A DNA stretch of 39,927 bases from Ruminococcaceae bacterium OttesenSCG-928-A16 (GCA_030267215.1 JAJDJP010000013.1:1-39927); one strand, 5' to 3'. Shown: positions 24,095 through 33,335, counted from the stretch's first letter. The notes: generated from the sequence alone by a model not told the origin. Translations and numbers: made by a program.

Positions 24095-24505
24095 TTGAAC
24101 GACGAGAAAATGATCTACAGGAAAAGCAGGCCACTCCCGGCCACAAAGTACCAATTGAGAAACCGGCAGCGTATCCCGCTGCCGGTTACCTTATCTAAAG
24201 AAGAGCAGGAACAAAACAGCATCCGGTTTCTGCTTGTCGTGCCCATGGTGCTGCTGTTCTTTGTATTGTTCACCACCCCGGCATTTGCGGCGGATGACCC
24301 GCTGAAAGTCATCAACAACACATCGGACTTCATCTTCGCCTGCATCAAGGCCATCGGGTATATCGTCATCGGGTTTGGCATTGTGCAGCTTGGCCTTTCC
24401 TTCAAAAGCCATGACGCCAGCCAGCGCGCCACCGGCCTGATGTCGCTGTTTGGCGGCATCCTCATCGCGTTCGCAAAGCCGATCCTTGATTTGATTGTGG
24501 GATGA
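24095..24505 (+). CDS. VirB2/TrbC-like (Maff2-like) membrane protein
   Basis: A 136-residue protein with a basic cytoplasmic N-terminus, a signal-like helix ending TPAFA before ADDPLKV (about residue 67), and two more hydrophobic segments (FIFACIKAIGYIVIGFGIVQLG and a C-terminal GGILIAFAKPILDLI). That layout matches pilin-like VirB2/TrbC subunits and the Maff2 family in Clostridial ICEs. TTG start at 24095, 8 bases after AAGGAGG. Confidence 0.75.
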   Translation: MNDEKMIYRKSRPLPATKYQLRNRQRIPLPVTLSKEEQEQNSIRFLLVVPMVLLFFVLFTTPAFAADDPLKVINNTSDFIFACIKAIGYIVIGFGIVQLGLSFKSHDASQRATGLMSLFGGILIAFAKPILDLIVG

Positions 24506-24547
24506 TCTGGCAAAACCAGTTTTGTTCCACCGTAAAGGAGGTGACGT

Positions 24548-25384
24548 ATGAGCAATAACTGGATTGTGGAGAATCTCGTCAACGCGTTCGAGACATGGAA
24601 CCAAAAGCTGGCAGAGATTTGGCAGCTCATCAGCACCGGCCCCGCCGAGTTTAAAGGCGGGGCGGTTTGGGCCACCATCGTTGCCATCAACGGCGGCCTC
24701 AAAGCTTTTGGCTACGCGCTGGTGGTGCTGTTCTTCGCCATGAGTATCTTCAAAAGCACAGCCAATTTCCAGGATTTCAAGCGGCCCGAAACGGTGTGGC
24801 GGTTCTTCATCCGCTTTCTTGCCGCCAAAACGGTGGTGGGGTACGGGCTGGAAATCATGACCACCCTCTTTTCCGTCTGTATGGGCATCATCTCCACCGC
24901 CGCCGGCCACATCAGCGACATGACATCGGCTACCGTATCCCTGCCGCAGGAGATTGCGGACGAGATTGAGAGCATTGGTTTTCTGGCAAGCATCCCGCTG
25001 TGGCTGGTGACACTTTTGGGCAGCCTGTTTATCACGGTGCTGTCCTTCATCTTAATTCTGACCGTCTATAGCCGGTTTTTTCGCCTGTACATGTACACGG
25101 CATTGGCCCCGGTGCCCCTTTCCACCTTTGCGGGCGAGCTTACCTCCAGCACCGGTAAGGCGTTCATCAAAAGCTATCTGGGTGTCTGCCTCGAAGGGGC
25201 GGTGATTGTGCTGGCCTGCCTGATCTTTTCTGCTTTCAGCAGCAGCCCAGTCACGGTTATCGGTACCGGCAGCGCCGTGACAAGGGTGTGGAGCTATGTG
25301 GCAGAGGTGGTGTTCAACATGTTGGTGATGGTGGGCATCGTGAAGGGTGCCGACAGGATCGTGAAAGAAATGATGGGGCTGTAG
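24548..25384 (+). CDS. VirB6/TrbL-like channel membrane protein
   Basis: A 278-residue polytopic protein with at least five membrane segments, of the VirB6/TrbL-like family (CD1112 type) of Tn1549-like elements. AAAGGAGGTGA precedes the ATG. It would form the inner-membrane part of the mating channel with the VirB4 and PrgI proteins. The next gene starts 15 bases after its stop. Confidence 0.85.
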   Translation: MSNNWIVENLVNAFETWNQKLAEIWQLISTGPAEFKGGAVWATIVAINGGLKAFGYALVVLFFAMSIFKSTANFQDFKRPETVWRFFIRFLAAKTVVGYGLEIMTTLFSVCMGIISTAAGHISDMTSATVSLPQEIADEIESIGFLASIPLWLVTLLGSLFITVLSFILILTVYSRFFRLYMYTALAPVPLSTFAGELTSSTGKAFIKSYLGVCLEGAVIVLACLIFSAFSSSPVTVIGTGSAVTRVWSYVAEVVFNMLVMVGIVKGADRIVKEMMGL

Positions 25385-25399
25385 AGGAGGGGATGCCCG

Positions 25400-25834
25400 A
25401 TGAGTATGGAGATCAAGATACCAAAAGAGATACGCACCTACCACGAGAGCGTGTTTTGGGGCCTTTCGATGCGGCAGTTGTTGTGTTCCGCCATCGCGGT
25501 GGGCGCGGCAGTCGGCTCCTATTTCGGCCTGCGGCCGGTGCTGGACCAAGAAACTCTGAGCTGGGTATGCATCCTGTGCGCCGCGCCTTTTGGGGTGGCT
25601 GGATTTTTCACCTACCACGGTATGACGCTGGAGAAGTTCATCCGCGCGTGGTTCCGCTCCGAGTTCCTGTGTGCCGGGCCACGCAGGTTCATTGCGGAAA
25701 ACTACTACCAGGCATTGATGGAAGATTTGGACAAGCCGCCGCTGCCAGATGTACGGAAGTGGATGGACAAGCGGAAAGAAGCCAGGTCCGTACAGGAAAG
25801 CAGGCCGGTCTACAAAAAAGGAGGACATACATGA
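25400..25834 (+). CDS. PrgI family (VirB3-like) protein
   Basis: A 144-residue protein with the PrgI pattern: short polar N-terminus (IKIPKEIRTYHESVFWGLSMRQ), two adjacent membrane segments at about 28-45 and 55-72, and a basic tail. VirB3-like proteins associate with VirB4. AGGAGG lies 9 bases before the ATG. The surface-protein ATG overlaps its stop (ATGA). Confidence 0.88.
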   Translation: MSMEIKIPKEIRTYHESVFWGLSMRQLLCSAIAVGAAVGSYFGLRPVLDQETLSWVCILCAAPFGVAGFFTYHGMTLEKFIRAWFRSEFLCAGPRRFIAENYYQALMEDLDKPPLPDVRKWMDKRKEARSVQESRPVYKKGGHT

Positions 25835-28800
25835 AGAAATTGAACCACAAGAAAAAGATTCTACCCTTGTTCATTACCCTGGTGATGCTGCTCAGCCTTT
25901 TCCCCATGAGCGCATTCGCCGACGAAATGGAAAGTGGGAGCATCAGCCAAACAGAACCTACAAGCATGGCACAGCTGGAAAGTACATCATCTGTGCCCGA
26001 AAGTGTCGCGCTGTCTCCCTCTGAGCCGGAAGAACCGTCCGAATCTTCTGAACCAGAAGAACCCGCCGAGGAGGTTACTTCCACTACATTGGAAGGGGTA
26101 GAGGTATTGGTGGAGGGAGGTGGCAATCCGCGTGCCCGCATCTCTGCGCAGGCCAGCGGGCACCTCACCCTCCACCGGGCCGAGTATATCCACTGGAACT
26201 TCAACAAAACAGGCGGCGGTGTGGATGAACGCCCCTGGTACCTGGTGGATATCGATGGAAAAGTGGCCTACTGCGTAGAGCCGGAAAATCCCGCTACCGT
26301 TAGCGGCAGCTATGGCACCATTGATTACGCCAATTTGAGCACCGACCAGCGGTATGCCATCGGCTACGCCATGAAGTATGGTGCGCAGAATATCAATGAC
26401 CCGCTCTATCACATGGCTACACAGGTGGTCATTTGGGAGATTGTATACGGGTACCTTGATCTTAACACCCTCCAGCCCACCGGCAGCATATTGTACGGTA
26501 ACACCATTGGCTACAACGACTACAACCGCCAGGCCGATGTAAACTACCGGCAGATACTAAACGATATGCGGAATCACAAGCAGGTGCCCAGCTTTATGGG
26601 CAGCGTGGAGAGTACCATGCCTACCCATACGGTGCCCGGCGCGCCCGGTAGTTTTGAGGTAACGCTGGCCAACACCAATGCCGGTGCCAACCTTGCCGAT
26701 TTTTCGTTTGCCAACCTGGATGGCGTCACCTTTACCAAAAGTGGGCAGAACCTTACCATCCGCTCTGCCCAAAGCCTGGACGGGAAACCCTTCGCCGCCT
26801 ACAAGGGCGCTGCGGGCTACACCGACCCGCTCATCTATTGGGGCAGCGGCAGCAACCAGATCCGTGCCACGGCGGGGACAATCGACCCGGTGCCGGCCTA
26901 CTTCAAGCTTACCACCAAAGAGACTGTGAAGTACCACCTCACTCTCACCAAGCTGCAAGCCGGCACCGACAAACCCTTGGCCGGCGCAGTGTTTGAGGTA
27001 AAACACGCGAATGGTGTGGTGGGCAGCTACACCACACCCGCCAGCGGTACGCTGGAAATAGAAGTGCCGTGGCCGGGTGAGTACACCATCACTGAAACCA
27101 AAGCCCCCAGCGGGCACAAGCTGGATGGGACCAATCCCCGTACCATCAGCCTTTCTACTACCAGCCCCAACGGCACGGTGACCTTCCGCAACAACGCTCT
27201 GGCGGCTTTGGAACTGCTGAAGCTGGACACCCAAACCGATAAACCCATCGAAGGGGTACAGTTCAGCCTGTCCTTGGGCAGCAAAGAGATCGGCAAATAC
27301 ACCACTGGAAAAGACGGCAAAATCAATGTGTCGGGCCTCGACGCCGGAGAGTACACCATCGTGGAGGTAAAGCCCGCCAGCGGCTACCTTCCCGATACCA
27401 CCCCCAAGACCGTCTCACTGGAATGGGGAAAGACAGCCACCATCACCATTAAGAACATCCGGCTGGCCAGCTTGCATCTGCGCAAGATAGATGCCGAGAC
27501 CGGACTGCCCCTGTCCGGCATCAGCTTTGAAATCTACGATGCCAAGGACAAGCTGCTGGGCGAGTACACCAGTGACAGCAACGGCCTCATCACCCTGAAC
27601 CATACCTTTATGCCCGGTACCTACAAGATAAAGGAAACCAAGACCATCCCCGGTTATGTGCTGGATGAAACGGTGCGCAGCGTGAAGCTGGAAGCGGGTG
27701 CTACCGCCAGCATCACATGGGAGAACGCTCCCATCCGCGGTGGTGTACGGGTAGAAAAGTGGGACAACGAACTGGAGAAGAATGAAGCCCAGGGTGGTGC
27801 CACGCTGGCTGGGGCAACATTTGATATCATCAATCGCAATAGCTACCCCGTAAATGTGGGTGGCGTATCCTATGCCTCTGGCAAGGTTGTCCACACCATA
27901 ACCACCGATGCGGTTGGTGCGGCAGAAACTGCGGCCAATCTGCTGCCCTACGGCAGCTACGAGGTTATCGAAAAAACACCGCCGACGGGGTACCGGCTGG
28001 CGGGTACGCTCAAACAGACCTTCCGCATCACCACCAACGGCATAATTGTGAACCTGAACACCAGTGAAACCGCCATCCAGAACAACCCCATTCGGGGCGA
28101 TATTGAGGGTGTCAAAATCTCCGAGAGTATGGCGCATCTGGCAAATGTACCCTTTAAGATCACTTCCAAGACCACTGGCGAATCTCACATCGTGGTAACC
28201 GACGAGAACGGCTATTTCAGCACTTCTTCCAGTTGGAACCTGCATTCTGCCAACACCAACAAAGGCGAGACCGAGTTTGACGGGGTCTGGTTTGGCGATA
28301 TTGCCACCCTGGACGATTCGTTGGGAGCACTGCTGCACGACACCTACATCATTACGGAAATGCCCTGTGCATCCAATGCGCTCTACACCTTGACCCCGCC
28401 GTTTGAGGTCAAGGTTACCCGGCATAACACTGTCGTGCAGCTTGGCACCATCACCAATTTCTATGACGCGCCGCCAGAAATCCGCACCACCGCCCTCGAT
28501 AAGCAGAGTGGCACCCACAGCGCCGTGGTGGGAACATGCACTACCATTGTGGACACCGTTGAATATGCGGGGCTGAAAGCAGGCATAACCTACACCATGA
28601 CCGGCATTTTGATGGACAAGGCCACCGGCAAGCCGCTGCTGGTAGAGGGGAAAGAGGTGACCGGCAGCACCGAGTTTGTCGCACAAACTTCCGATGGCAC
28701 CGTCCAAGTGGAGTTTACCTTCAACACCATCGGCTTGCAAGGCCGGTCGGTAGTCGTGTTCGAGACACTCTACTACGGCGATACCCGGCTCATCACCCAT

Positions 28801-29373
28801 GCTGATATCGAGGACGAGGGACAGACGGTGCATTTGGTTCCCCCAGAGATTGGCACCACTGCTGTGGACAAAGCCACCGGTACCCACATAGGACAAGCGA
28901 GTGAAGCTACCACCATCATCGATACGGTACGGTATGCCGGGATGGAGGCCGGCGAGGAATACACCGTGACGGGTATCCTGATGGACAAGGGCACCGGCGC
29001 GCCGCTATTGGTGGATGGCAAAAAGGTGACCGGCAGCACAACCTTCACGCCGGAAACTGGAAGCGGAAGCATCGAGGTTTCCTTCACCTTTAATTCATTG
29101 GCCTTGCAGGGTACCTCTGTAGTTGTATTTGAAACGCTGTACATTGGCGGGGTGGAGTTGGCCCTCCATGCCGACCTGGCAGACGAAGGGCAAACCGTGA
29201 CCTTTGGCGGCAAACCCGCGGAGGTAAAATCGGCGGGTAGCCCACGCATCGGCAGCAGCCCACAGACAGGGGACAGCAACATGCTGGTTCTTTCGGCCAT
29301 CCTCTGTGCCATGGGTGGCCTGGCCGGTGCCGTGCTGCTCATTTTGCACCGCAGACGGCAAAATGCAGAGTAA
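25831..29373 (+). CDS. cell-wall anchored adhesin with thioester, Cna-B and VaFE domains
   Basis: A 1180-residue surface protein. Order: signal peptide (cleavage after AFA30); Ser/Glu/Pro-rich linker; a thioester (TQXA) domain with C148 (AYCVEPENP) and Q198 (ATQVVIWE) as the bond partners; Cna-B/SpaA β-domains starting near 363, 456, 544, 633 and 751; two VaFE/T-Q ester repeats near 880-1000 and 1002-1125; and an LPXTG-like sorting signal SPQTG (1143-1147), hydrophobic helix and RRR tail. It would bind recipient or host surfaces covalently and help mating. The true start is 25831; the frame is open upstream but only as a shadow of the VirB6 and PrgI genes. No sortase is encoded nearby. Confidence 0.92.
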   Translation: MKKLNHKKKILPLFITLVMLLSLFPMSAFADEMESGSISQTEPTSMAQLESTSSVPESVALSPSEPEEPSESSEPEEPAEEVTSTTLEGVEVLVEGGGNPRARISAQASGHLTLHRAEYIHWNFNKTGGGVDERPWYLVDIDGKVAYCVEPENPATVSGSYGTIDYANLSTDQRYAIGYAMKYGAQNINDPLYHMATQVVIWEIVYGYLDLNTLQPTGSILYGNTIGYNDYNRQADVNYRQILNDMRNHKQVPSFMGSVESTMPTHTVPGAPGSFEVTLANTNAGANLADFSFANLDGVTFTKSGQNLTIRSAQSLDGKPFAAYKGAAGYTDPLIYWGSGSNQIRATAGTIDPVPAYFKLTTKETVKYHLTLTKLQAGTDKPLAGAVFEVKHANGVVGSYTTPASGTLEIEVPWPGEYTITETKAPSGHKLDGTNPRTISLSTTSPNGTVTFRNNALAALELLKLDTQTDKPIEGVQFSLSLGSKEIGKYTTGKDGKINVSGLDAGEYTIVEVKPASGYLPDTTPKTVSLEWGKTATITIKNIRLASLHLRKIDAETGLPLSGISFEIYDAKDKLLGEYTSDSNGLITLNHTFMPGTYKIKETKTIPGYVLDETVRSVKLEAGATASITWENAPIRGGVRVEKWDNELEKNEAQGGATLAGATFDIINRNSYPVNVGGVSYASGKVVHTITTDAVGAAETAANLLPYGSYEVIEKTPPTGYRLAGTLKQTFRITTNGIIVNLNTSETAIQNNPIRGDIEGVKISESMAHLANVPFKITSKTTGESHIVVTDENGYFSTSSSWNLHSANTNKGETEFDGVWFGDIATLDDSLGALLHDTYIITEMPCASNALYTLTPPFEVKVTRHNTVVQLGTITNFYDAPPEIRTTALDKQSGTHSAVVGTCTTIVDTVEYAGLKAGITYTMTGILMDKATGKPLLVEGKEVTGSTEFVAQTSDGTVQVEFTFNTIGLQGRSVVVFETLYYGDTRLITHADIEDEGQTVHLVPPEIGTTAVDKATGTHIGQASEATTIIDTVRYAGMEAGEEYTVTGILMDKGTGAPLLVDGKKVTGSTTFTPETGSGSIEVSFTFNSLALQGTSVVVFETLYIGGVELALHADLADEGQTVTFGGKPAEVKSAGSPRIGSSPQTGDSNMLVLSAILCAMGGLAGAVLLILHRRRQNAE

Positions 29374-29388
29374 TCACACAAAGCATCT

Positions 29389-29416
29389 GCCCGGTCGGTC
29401 TTTGGACCGGCCGGGC
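29389..29416 (+). terminator. hairpin after the adhesin gene
   Basis: GCCCGGTCGGTC and GGACCGGCCGGGC form a 12-bp stem with one G-U pair and a TTT loop, 16 bases after the adhesin stop. The T-run is poor (CATTGTAT), so it may be an attenuator that lets some transcription reach virB4. Confidence 0.55.
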
Positions 29417-29449
29417 CATTGTATAGGAGGAATTTCTACCGCCAAATAT

Positions 29450-29518
29450 ATGAGTATACAGCAAACGGTGGTGATCAAAAAGGTGCAGAAGATGCCCAAG
29501 ACAGGTGTGCACATATAG
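29450..29518 (+). CDS. possible 22-residue peptide ending in an MPKTG motif
   Basis: An ATG at 29450 opens a 22-codon frame ending KMPKTGVHI. The best ribosome-binding site (AGGAGG, 29425-29430) lies 19 bases away and points at an in-frame ACC at 29438 followed by GCCAAA, the same bases that follow the virB4 start (ATC GCC AAA) with the same 7-base spacing. It may be a broken gene start or decayed remnant. Real translation is uncertain. Confidence 0.3.
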   Translation: MSIQQTVVIKKVQKMPKTGVHI

Positions 29519-29534
29519 TTTCGGCTATAGCAAA

Positions 29535-29562
29535 CAGCACCCGGCAAACAAGCCGGGTGCTG
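29535..29562 (+). terminator. probable terminator hairpin
   Basis: An 11-bp perfect stem CAGCACCCGGC / GCCGGGTGCTG with a 6-base loop, followed by CATTAGCTTTATT. It would end or attenuate the plus-strand transcript before the antisense passenger gene at 29628. Confidence 0.65.
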
Positions 29563-29627
29563 CATTAGCTTTATTCTATAACATAAACACTTTGCCGTAT
29601 TGATAAACTTCGAAATCGAAAAATCAA

Positions 29628-30002
29628 TCATTGATTCGGCCAAAACACATCCTGGATATCTTGCAGAGATGTTCTGATCGTGATGGGAAGAACAGATGAA
29701 TAGCTTTCATCATATAGGATTATCTCTGCTTCTTCGGGCATGAAACCACGACAAAATATAGCGAAATCCGCGCCTATAGCTCCATCAGATGTATCAAAAC
29801 TGATGCAGTCGAGAGAGCGGAATAGCCAGCCTTCCAAGTTCTTGCCATCTTCCTCTATCGTCCATTCAAAATATCTCTGGGGGTTATCCCGCCTTTTTAT
29901 GGATATCTCCGGATAGTTATTACGTAAAGCCCGCTCGAAGACCTCGCTGTCTATTTTCCACTCAGGTCTTTCGGAGGGAGACAACAACAATGAAGAACCC
30001 AT
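29628..30002 (-). CDS. unrecognised small protein (possible immunity-type protein)
   Basis: A 124-residue, acidic, soluble protein without signal peptide or membrane segment. The start at 30002 follows GAGGAGG by 9 bases and is preferred to the longer frame to 30047, which lacks one. The sequence alternates β-like strands (YFEWTIEEDGKNLEGWLF) with a C-terminal helix (SLQDIQDVFW), a look common in immunity proteins of polymorphic toxins. It is antisense to the transfer operon, between adhesin and virB4. I do not recognise the family. Confidence 0.5.
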   Translation of the reverse strand: MGSSLLLSPSERPEWKIDSEVFERALRNNYPEISIKRRDNPQRYFEWTIEEDGKNLEGWLFRSLDCISFDTSDGAIGADFAIFCRGFMPEEAEIILYDESYSSVLPITIRTSLQDIQDVFWPNQ

Positions 30003-30153
30003 ACACAGTTTCCTCCTCACAGTGAACTTTGCTGGCTCATTAGACAATAAAACTCACCAGTTGATATCTGATAGTATATCATATTTTCTTTTTTACATTC
30101 ATGATTTAGATGCTTTGTATTTTTTAGATGTCCATTTTTCCACATACTTTTAC

Positions 30154-30169
30154 AGGAGGGGTTCCTATC
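30154..30169 (+). promoter_or_regulatory. ribosome-binding site pointing to an ATC start
   Basis: AGGAGGGG (30154-30161) is followed after 5 bases by ATC (30167-30169) in the virB4 frame. No ATG, GTG or TTG occurs at a usable distance. The upstream in-frame ATG at 30128 has no ribosome-binding site (its upstream bases are TATTTTTTAG). Confidence 0.65.
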
Positions 30170-32497
30170 GCCAAACTACTAAAGCATATTGCAAAAGCTG
30201 ACAAGGCTGCCATCAAGGTGCCCAAAAGCATCCAGCGCAGCATCCCCATCAAAACCGTATTCAAAGACGGTATGTTCCATGTAGGGCAGCAGCGGTATAG
30301 CAAAACTTGGTCCTTTTCCGACATTAACTATTCGGTCTCTTCCGAGGAAGACCGGCTGTCCATGTTCATGGGGCACTGCACTTCCCTCAACAGCTTCCAG
30401 CCCGGCACATCCTACAAGCTGTCCATCGTCAACCGCAACATCAATAAGCGGGATTTTGAACAGAACATGCTCATCCCTTTGCAGGGGGACGCGCTGGACG
30501 GCCTGCGCCGGGAAAAGAACGCCATGATTGCCGAAGCCGTCTCGCTCAGCAACAACATCATACAGGAAAAGTACATCACCGCCAGTGTGGAGAAGAAAAA
30601 CCCGCAGGACGCCCGCAGCCATCTGAGTAGGGTAGGTAACGACCTTGCGGCGAACTTTGGCAAGCTGAACAGCAAGGTATCGGGCCTCGATATCGGGGAG
30701 CGGCTTCGGTTGTTCCACGACTTTTTCCGCAGCGGGCAGGAGAGTGACTATAGCCTTGATATCCGCCAGTCTATGCGGCTGGGCAGTGATTTCAGGGACT
30801 ATATCTGCCCCGATGGCTTGCAGTTCAAAAAAGACCACTTTACGGTTGGCAAGCGGGTGGGGCGGGTCCTGTTCCTCAAAGACCTGCCATCTTTCCTCAG
30901 TGATGCCATGGTGGCTGACCTGACCGACTTTCCCCACAGCCTTATCCTCTCCATCGATATCCTGCCCATCCCCACCGATGAAGCGGTGAAGGTGTTGCAG
31001 AACAAGGTACTGGGCATCGAGACCGATATCACCCGATGGCAGCAAAAGCAGAATCAGAACAACAACTGGGCATCCGAGCCACCCTATGAGCTCTCACACA
31101 TACGGGACGAGATGAAGGAGTTCCTGGATGATTTGACCAAGCGGGATCAGCGGATGATGTACGGGTATGTCACACTGGTGCACTTAGCCGATACCAAGGA
31201 GCAGTTGGATGAGGACACCGAGACACTACTTTCCATCGGCAGCAAATACATGTGCCAGTTTGCCCCGCTGCACTATCAGCAGGAGGACGGCCTGAACACC
31301 GTGCTGCCCTACGGCCTGCGCCTTATCGACAACGTGCGCACCCTGACCACCGAGAGTCTTGCGGTGCTGATGCCCTTTTCCACCCAGGACGTGATGCACA
31401 AAGGCGGGGTGTACGTAGGAACTAATGTTATCAGCAAAAACCCCATCTTTGTGGACAGGGCACAGCTTCTCAACCCGCACGGGTTCATCCTGGGGGTCAG
31501 TGGGTCGGGCAAGAGCGTCACCATGAAGGACATGATGATTCTAATGGCGCTTCTCTACGGCCGGGATGAGGTCTTCATCTTTGACGTGGAGCGGGAATAC
31601 GCGGCACCGGTGACGGCTATTGGTGGGTCGGTTATTCGATTTTCACCAAACAGTCCCCACCGGGTCAACATCATGGAGCTGGACCGCCACTATGCCGGGG
31701 ATGACAACCCCATCCTCATCAAATCCGAGCTATTGATGTCGGTGGTGGAACAGCAGATGGGGGCCGGCAACCTGGGGGCAAAGCAAAAGAGCATCATCGA
31801 CCGCTGTGTGGCGGCGGTATACCGGGAATACCTGAAGGATTTCCGGGGTAAGCCACCCGAGATGCTGGACGTGTACAAGGCACTGCTCGCCCAGCCGGAA
31901 CCGGAGGCAAAGGACATCGCGCTGGTGTTAGAACTGCTGACCACCGGATCGCTCAACATCTTCTCCGGCCAGACCAATGTGGACATCTCTTCCCGTGTTA
32001 CCTGTTTTGACCTGCATGAGTTGGGCAAGACACTAGAGCCGGTGGGCCATGCTGTGATGCTGGACTTCCTTGGCAACAAGGTGGCGCAGAACTTCGAGAA
32101 GGGCATCCGCACCCACATCTTCATCGATGAGGTGCACATGTATTTTGCCAACCAGTACAGCGCCTTGTTCCTTTCCCGCGCGTGGAAAAGGTACCGCAAG
32201 AAAGGCGCTTACCTGCTCGCCGCCACACAGAACATCACCGAGTGCCTGGCGTCCGAGACGGCCCGGCTGATGCTGTCCAACTCCGAGTACATGGTGCTGC
32301 TCAACCAAGCGGCGTCAGACAGGGCGGAGCTTGCAAAGCTGCTGAACATCTCCGACACCCAGATGTCCTTCATCACCAACAGCGAGGCGGGCAGCGGGCT
32401 GGTGAAGGTACAAGGGGCGTTGGTGCCTTTTGCAAACAAGATACCCAAAAACACCGACTACTACCGATTGATTTCGACAAAGCCGGGGGAGGAGTAG
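30167..32497 (+). CDS. VirB4-like conjugation ATPase
   Basis: A 776-residue VirB4/TraE-type ATPase (CD1110-like). The N-terminal domain (KADKAAIKVPKSIQRSIPI, WSFSDINY) spans to about 400; the motor carries Walker A GVSGSGKS (443-450) and Walker B IFIDEVHMYF (D654, E655). It powers assembly and DNA transfer at the mating channel. Family members start M-A-K-x-L-K-H, which here corresponds to ATC-GCC-AAA, so an ATC initiation codon is inferred; starting at the ATG at 30128 would add 13 residues and ignore the Shine-Dalgarno site. Confidence 0.93.
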   Translation: MAKLLKHIAKADKAAIKVPKSIQRSIPIKTVFKDGMFHVGQQRYSKTWSFSDINYSVSSEEDRLSMFMGHCTSLNSFQPGTSYKLSIVNRNINKRDFEQNMLIPLQGDALDGLRREKNAMIAEAVSLSNNIIQEKYITASVEKKNPQDARSHLSRVGNDLAANFGKLNSKVSGLDIGERLRLFHDFFRSGQESDYSLDIRQSMRLGSDFRDYICPDGLQFKKDHFTVGKRVGRVLFLKDLPSFLSDAMVADLTDFPHSLILSIDILPIPTDEAVKVLQNKVLGIETDITRWQQKQNQNNNWASEPPYELSHIRDEMKEFLDDLTKRDQRMMYGYVTLVHLADTKEQLDEDTETLLSIGSKYMCQFAPLHYQQEDGLNTVLPYGLRLIDNVRTLTTESLAVLMPFSTQDVMHKGGVYVGTNVISKNPIFVDRAQLLNPHGFILGVSGSGKSVTMKDMMILMALLYGRDEVFIFDVEREYAAPVTAIGGSVIRFSPNSPHRVNIMELDRHYAGDDNPILIKSELLMSVVEQQMGAGNLGAKQKSIIDRCVAAVYREYLKDFRGKPPEMLDVYKALLAQPEPEAKDIALVLELLTTGSLNIFSGQTNVDISSRVTCFDLHELGKTLEPVGHAVMLDFLGNKVAQNFEKGIRTHIFIDEVHMYFANQYSALFLSRAWKRYRKKGAYLLAATQNITECLASETARLMLSNSEYMVLLNQAASDRAELAKLLNISDTQMSFITNSEAGSGLVKVQGALVPFANKIPKNTDYYRLISTKPGEE

Positions 32498-32535
32498 CAA
32501 TTAACTCCGCAGAATAGACCTCTGCGAAATAAAGC

Positions 32536-33288
32536 TCACTCCTCCAATATAGGGTTTGCCAATTGATAATATTCATGCCAGTTATTCCAAGACTGGGCAC
32601 CTATATGCAATAATATCTGCTCCATGTTCCAATCGATGTCTATAAAAGTAATTGCATCAGCAAAATAGTAATTTACCTTGGATCTAATGTCACTATGTTC
32701 TGATGAGGGTGCTATTACTGCAGCAAGTTCCGGGATAAGAAACTCATAATCACCAACAGTGCGCCACTCTCTTTCCCATTGAAAGTTATGATTTTCATTT
32801 ACAATGTTCACCAAGGAACCAATAAGATTAAAATTATTGGGATTGCCATTTTCAAAATCTTCCAAATACTGATCAAATTCCGAAAAAAGTGCTCGTATCA
32901 AAAAACCATTATTACCCATAGCATAAAAAACAGGATTTGGGGCATTCTCTGAGCCTTTTTCCGATTTCTTTTGATTACTTTTTATAAACACAAGGCCATA
33001 TGGTTGAAATTTCTTATTCCGGTTCTCTATTTTTTTAGTCAAGTGTTTAATTTTGTCCAATGGTGTTTCTGTATAGCAAGTTACATAAAACTTTTTCTGA
33101 AAATCCAGTGGCTCTTTCTCCAGAGATTTTTTGAATAGACAATGATGATTTCGCGCTTCGATTTTCTGTGCATTCAAAATACTTATCAAGCTCTCTTTCG
33201 CGCTTGATTCAGGTGAGTCTCGGGTTAGATGAACTAGAAAATTAGAGAGATCTGTTCGTTCCGAAAGATTAATTTTCCCTTTAAGCAT
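32536..33288 (-). CDS. AbiGi-like putative abortive-infection protein
   Basis: A 250-residue soluble protein. Its pattern (FLVHLTR near the N-terminus, a TCYTETPL strand, YGLVFIKS, PVFYAMGN, and WEREWRTVGDYEF near residue 185) is that of the AbiGi/Abi-2743-type proteins, which begin with a His-containing strand and end with an EWR motif. These are linked to phage exclusion; the activity is unknown. GAGGT lies 7 bases before the ATG. It is antisense in the gap between virB4 and the peptidase gene. The family call is from memory of motifs only. Confidence 0.5.
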   Translation of the reverse strand: MLKGKINLSERTDLSNFLVHLTRDSPESSAKESLISILNAQKIEARNHHCLFKKSLEKEPLDFQKKFYVTCYTETPLDKIKHLTKKIENRNKKFQPYGLVFIKSNQKKSEKGSENAPNPVFYAMGNNGFLIRALFSEFDQYLEDFENGNPNNFNLIGSLVNIVNENHNFQWEREWRTVGDYEFLIPELAAVIAPSSEHSDIRSKVNYYFADAITFIDIDWNMEQILLHIGAQSWNNWHEYYQLANPILEE

Positions 33289-33335
33289 GACAAAACCTCA
33301 TTTCTTATCTTGACTCTCCAGCTAAGTATCCACTA

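Noticed and set aside
25288..25830. Upstream extension of the adhesin frame
   Set aside because: It is a shadow of the VirB6 and PrgI genes; the signal peptide and AGGAGG site define the start at 25831.
27415..28896. Long minus-strand open frame opposite the adhesin gene
   Set aside because: It is an antisense shadow of repetitive adhesin coding sequence, with low-complexity content and no start signal.
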